Positions 5,722 through 7,368 of a stretch of 7,368 nt of DNA are shown piece by piece (position 1 is the first letter of the stretch; every line of letters starts with the position of its first letter). A program made the position numbers and the translations under genes. The DNA comes from Candidatus Atribacteria bacterium (GTDB lineage: Bacteria; Atribacterota; Atribacteria; Atribacterales; Caldatribacteriaceae), in assembly GCA_029982105.1 (NCBI GenBank), contig JARRCQ010000076.1, forward strand, positions 1 to 7,368. Direction: 5' to 3'. The notes under the pieces are model-generated. The model ran no database searches. It saw only the letters and a program-made list of their open reading frames with translations, and was not told where the DNA came from.

Positions 5722-7350
5722 ATGAGTAGATTTTTTAAAACGAGTGTATTTTGGGGATTGGTAATTGTACTGCTTTTTTCTTTAAGTTTGGTAGCTTTCG
5801 CTCAAGAGGAGATGTCTGAGTTAGAGAAAAAAACTGCCGATGAGGTTTTTGCCAAAGCAGATAAAGGACAACCTGATCCGGCCTGGAAGGGGAAGAAATT
5901 CACTATTGCTGTGTTAGCTTCTGGTCCTCACGGTGCGATTTCTGGTCCACTGTATTTTTGGCGACCCTATTGGGAACAGCTTACTGGGGCTACTTATGAC
6001 ATAGCTGAAATTCCCTTTGGAGAGCTCCAGGCTAAAATATTCACTGACTTGGCTACTGGAACGGGCAATTATGATTGTATAGTAGGGCCGAGTTTCTTTT
6101 ATGGAGATTATATTGCCAATGACTGGATTATACCAGTTGACAAATATTTTGAAGATGCTCGTATGCCCAAATGGGACAGAGAATCTATAGCTCTCCCGAT
6201 TCGGGAACTATTGCAGTGGGGAGAGCACTGGTATGGGTTTAATAATGACCATGATGGTATGGTGCTCTATTACCGCAAAGACCTATTTAACGACCCCCAG
6301 TGGCAAGCTCAATTTAAAGAAGAATACGGTTATGATTTTCCTGTTTCTCCCACTACTTGGCAAGAAGTTTTAGATATTGCCAAATTTTTCAACGGTAAAG
6401 ATTGGAATGGTGATGGAAAAGCCGATTTTGGAATTACTATGCATCTTAAGGTGGGAGAACAAGGATTCTTTAATTATATTGCTTTAGCGGGTTCTTTTGT
6501 CTGTATGCCTGCTCCGGGAGACGATCCGGCTAAAGTTACTCGTTACCATAACATGTTCTGGTTTGATCCTGAAACTATGGACCCTCTTATCAATACTCCT
6601 GGACACGTTAAGGCTTTAGAGATGCTTACTGAACTCACTAAAGCCGGTCCTGCTGCTATGGTAGGATGGGGTTTAGGAGAAGCTTGGGACGTTTTCCTCC
6701 GGGGTAATGCTGCTATGTGCTTTACTTTTGGAGACGTGGGAACACTCTCCCAAGACCCCCGAGTTTCTGTGATTCAGGGGAAATTAGGAGTAGCTCCTAT
6801 CCCAGGTAGTAAAGAAGTATACGACTTAGAAAGCAAACAATGGGTAACTTTGGAGGAACCAAATTTAGTAGGAAATAAATGCGGTGCCTCGTGGCATGGA
6901 GTAATATCTAGCTATGCTGAAGACCCTGATATGGTTGCTCATTTTCTCTCCTGGCAAGCTACTCCTGAAATTAACCACTGGAACGTAGCTTGGGGTTGGA
7001 CAGGAATTGATCCTGGAACCACTTATGACTTCTTAGAGCCGATAGGTACAGCTAAAATTGAAGATTATACTACCACAGGATACAACGCTGAAGATATAAC
7101 CCAATTCTTAGATGCTTATCATACTATGTGGTTTGAGTATCCTCGTAGTGTCCCTTATCTTCGAATTGCTGGAGCGGCTGATTACATTGAAAGTTTAGAC
7201 ATTCATATGTCGGAAGCCCTTACTGGTCAAGCTACTCCTCAACAAGCTTGGGATAGAGCGGCTCAAGATTGGAACAGGATTACCGATCAGTTAGGCAGAG
7301 AAGAGCAAAAAGAACTTTATAAGGAAGCCATTGGTTATAGTGGTGAGTAA
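5722..7350 (+). CDS. Secreted ABC-transporter solute-binding protein (probable sugar type)
   Basis: This is a complete 542-residue extracellular solute-binding protein, family 1-like, which captures substrate outside the inner membrane for an ABC importer. Residues 1-27 form a clear Sec signal peptide: basic start (Arg3, Lys6), hydrophobic core and AFA before Gln28. No Cys follows the cleavage site, so it is not a lipoprotein; a soluble periplasmic protein is implied. The mature part begins with a TIAVLASGP strand and contains ELQAKIFTDLATGTGNYD, the usual site where these proteins recognise substrate-dependent folding, then many Trp and Tyr residues typical of sugar-binding clefts. An acidic loop DWNGDGKAD (227-235) resembles an EF-hand or dockerin calcium loop. 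At 542 residues it is longer than the common 400-450 of sugar-binding proteins. Four Cys (119, 261, 333, 387) remain in the mature chain. Substrate cannot be told from the sequence. Permease genes would be expected downstream, beyond the window. Confidence 0.9.
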   Translation: MSRFFKTSVFWGLVIVLLFSLSLVAFAQEEMSELEKKTADEVFAKADKGQPDPAWKGKKFTIAVLASGPHGAISGPLYFWRPYWEQLTGATYDIAEIPFGELQAKIFTDLATGTGNYDCIVGPSFFYGDYIANDWIIPVDKYFEDARMPKWDRESIALPIRELLQWGEHWYGFNNDHDGMVLYYRKDLFNDPQWQAQFKEEYGYDFPVSPTTWQEVLDIAKFFNGKDWNGDGKADFGITMHLKVGEQGFFNYIALAGSFVCMPAPGDDPAKVTRYHNMFWFDPETMDPLINTPGHVKALEMLTELTKAGPAAMVGWGLGEAWDVFLRGNAAMCFTFGDVGTLSQDPRVSVIQGKLGVAPIPGSKEVYDLESKQWVTLEEPNLVGNKCGASWHGVISSYAEDPDMVAHFLSWQATPEINHWNVAWGWTGIDPGTTYDFLEPIGTAKIEDYTTTGYNAEDITQFLDAYHTMWFEYPRSVPYLRIAGAADYIESLDIHMSEALTGQATPQQAWDRAAQDWNRITDQLGREEQKELYKEAIGYSGE

Positions 7351-7357
7351 AACATAG

Positions 7358-7368
7358 AGATCGGAAGA
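7358..7368 (+). other. Illumina TruSeq adapter remnant (probable assembly artefact)
   Basis: AGATCGGAAGA at the very last bases is identical to the first 11 bases of the standard TruSeq adapter (AGATCGGAAGAGC). Its position exactly at the end makes chance unlikely. These bases should not be read as genomic; only about 7 nt of true sequence follow the stop codon of the last gene. Confidence 0.85.

Overview
The window looks like a fragment of a bacterial chromosome of moderate to low GC, from a thermophile-type or deep-branching diderm lineage. An Atribacterota- or Thermotogota-like source is possible, but this is inference from gene content and I could not test it. Two observations support it: a HerA/NurA pair next to a Rad50/SbcC homologue, an arrangement best known from archaea and scattered bacteria, and a secreted solute-binding protein with a plain Sec signal and no lipobox, which suggests a true periplasm. 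Genes fill nearly all of the sequence and all sense genes are on the + strand.

Region 1 (1-5559) is a tightly packed four-gene operon. It begins inside an SbcC/Rad50-type ATPase whose N-terminus, with Walker A, lies off the left edge. A NurA-family nuclease follows and overlaps it, then a HerA-family hexameric ATPase overlapping NurA by 8 nt, then a small YjbQ/UPF0047 protein 10 nt after HerA. The first three form a coherent DNA-end processing set: Rad50/SbcC (presumably with an Mre11/SbcD partner encoded upstream) opens and tethers ends, and HerA-NurA performs processive resection. YjbQ has no obvious role in DNA repair and is probably a passenger or a metabolic gene sharing the transcript.

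Region 2 (5560-5721) is the only real intergenic gap. It holds a good candidate sigma-70-type promoter with an extended -10 and a leader of about 100 nt. Within the leader an 8-bp inverted repeat encloses a perfect ten-base Shine-Dalgarno sequence that has no ordinary start codon after it. A second strong Shine-Dalgarno precedes the real gene.

Region 3 (5722-7350) is one complete gene for a large secreted ABC-transporter solute-binding protein, probably for a sugar or oligosaccharide. Its permease genes would be expected just beyond the right edge.

The last 11 bases (7358-7368) match the start of the standard Illumina TruSeq adapter, so the right end is most likely an untrimmed read end and not genomic DNA. 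I found no clear new system. The points most worth a second look are the resection operon with its non-canonical HerA P-loop, the orphan Shine-Dalgarno leader, and the adapter remnant.
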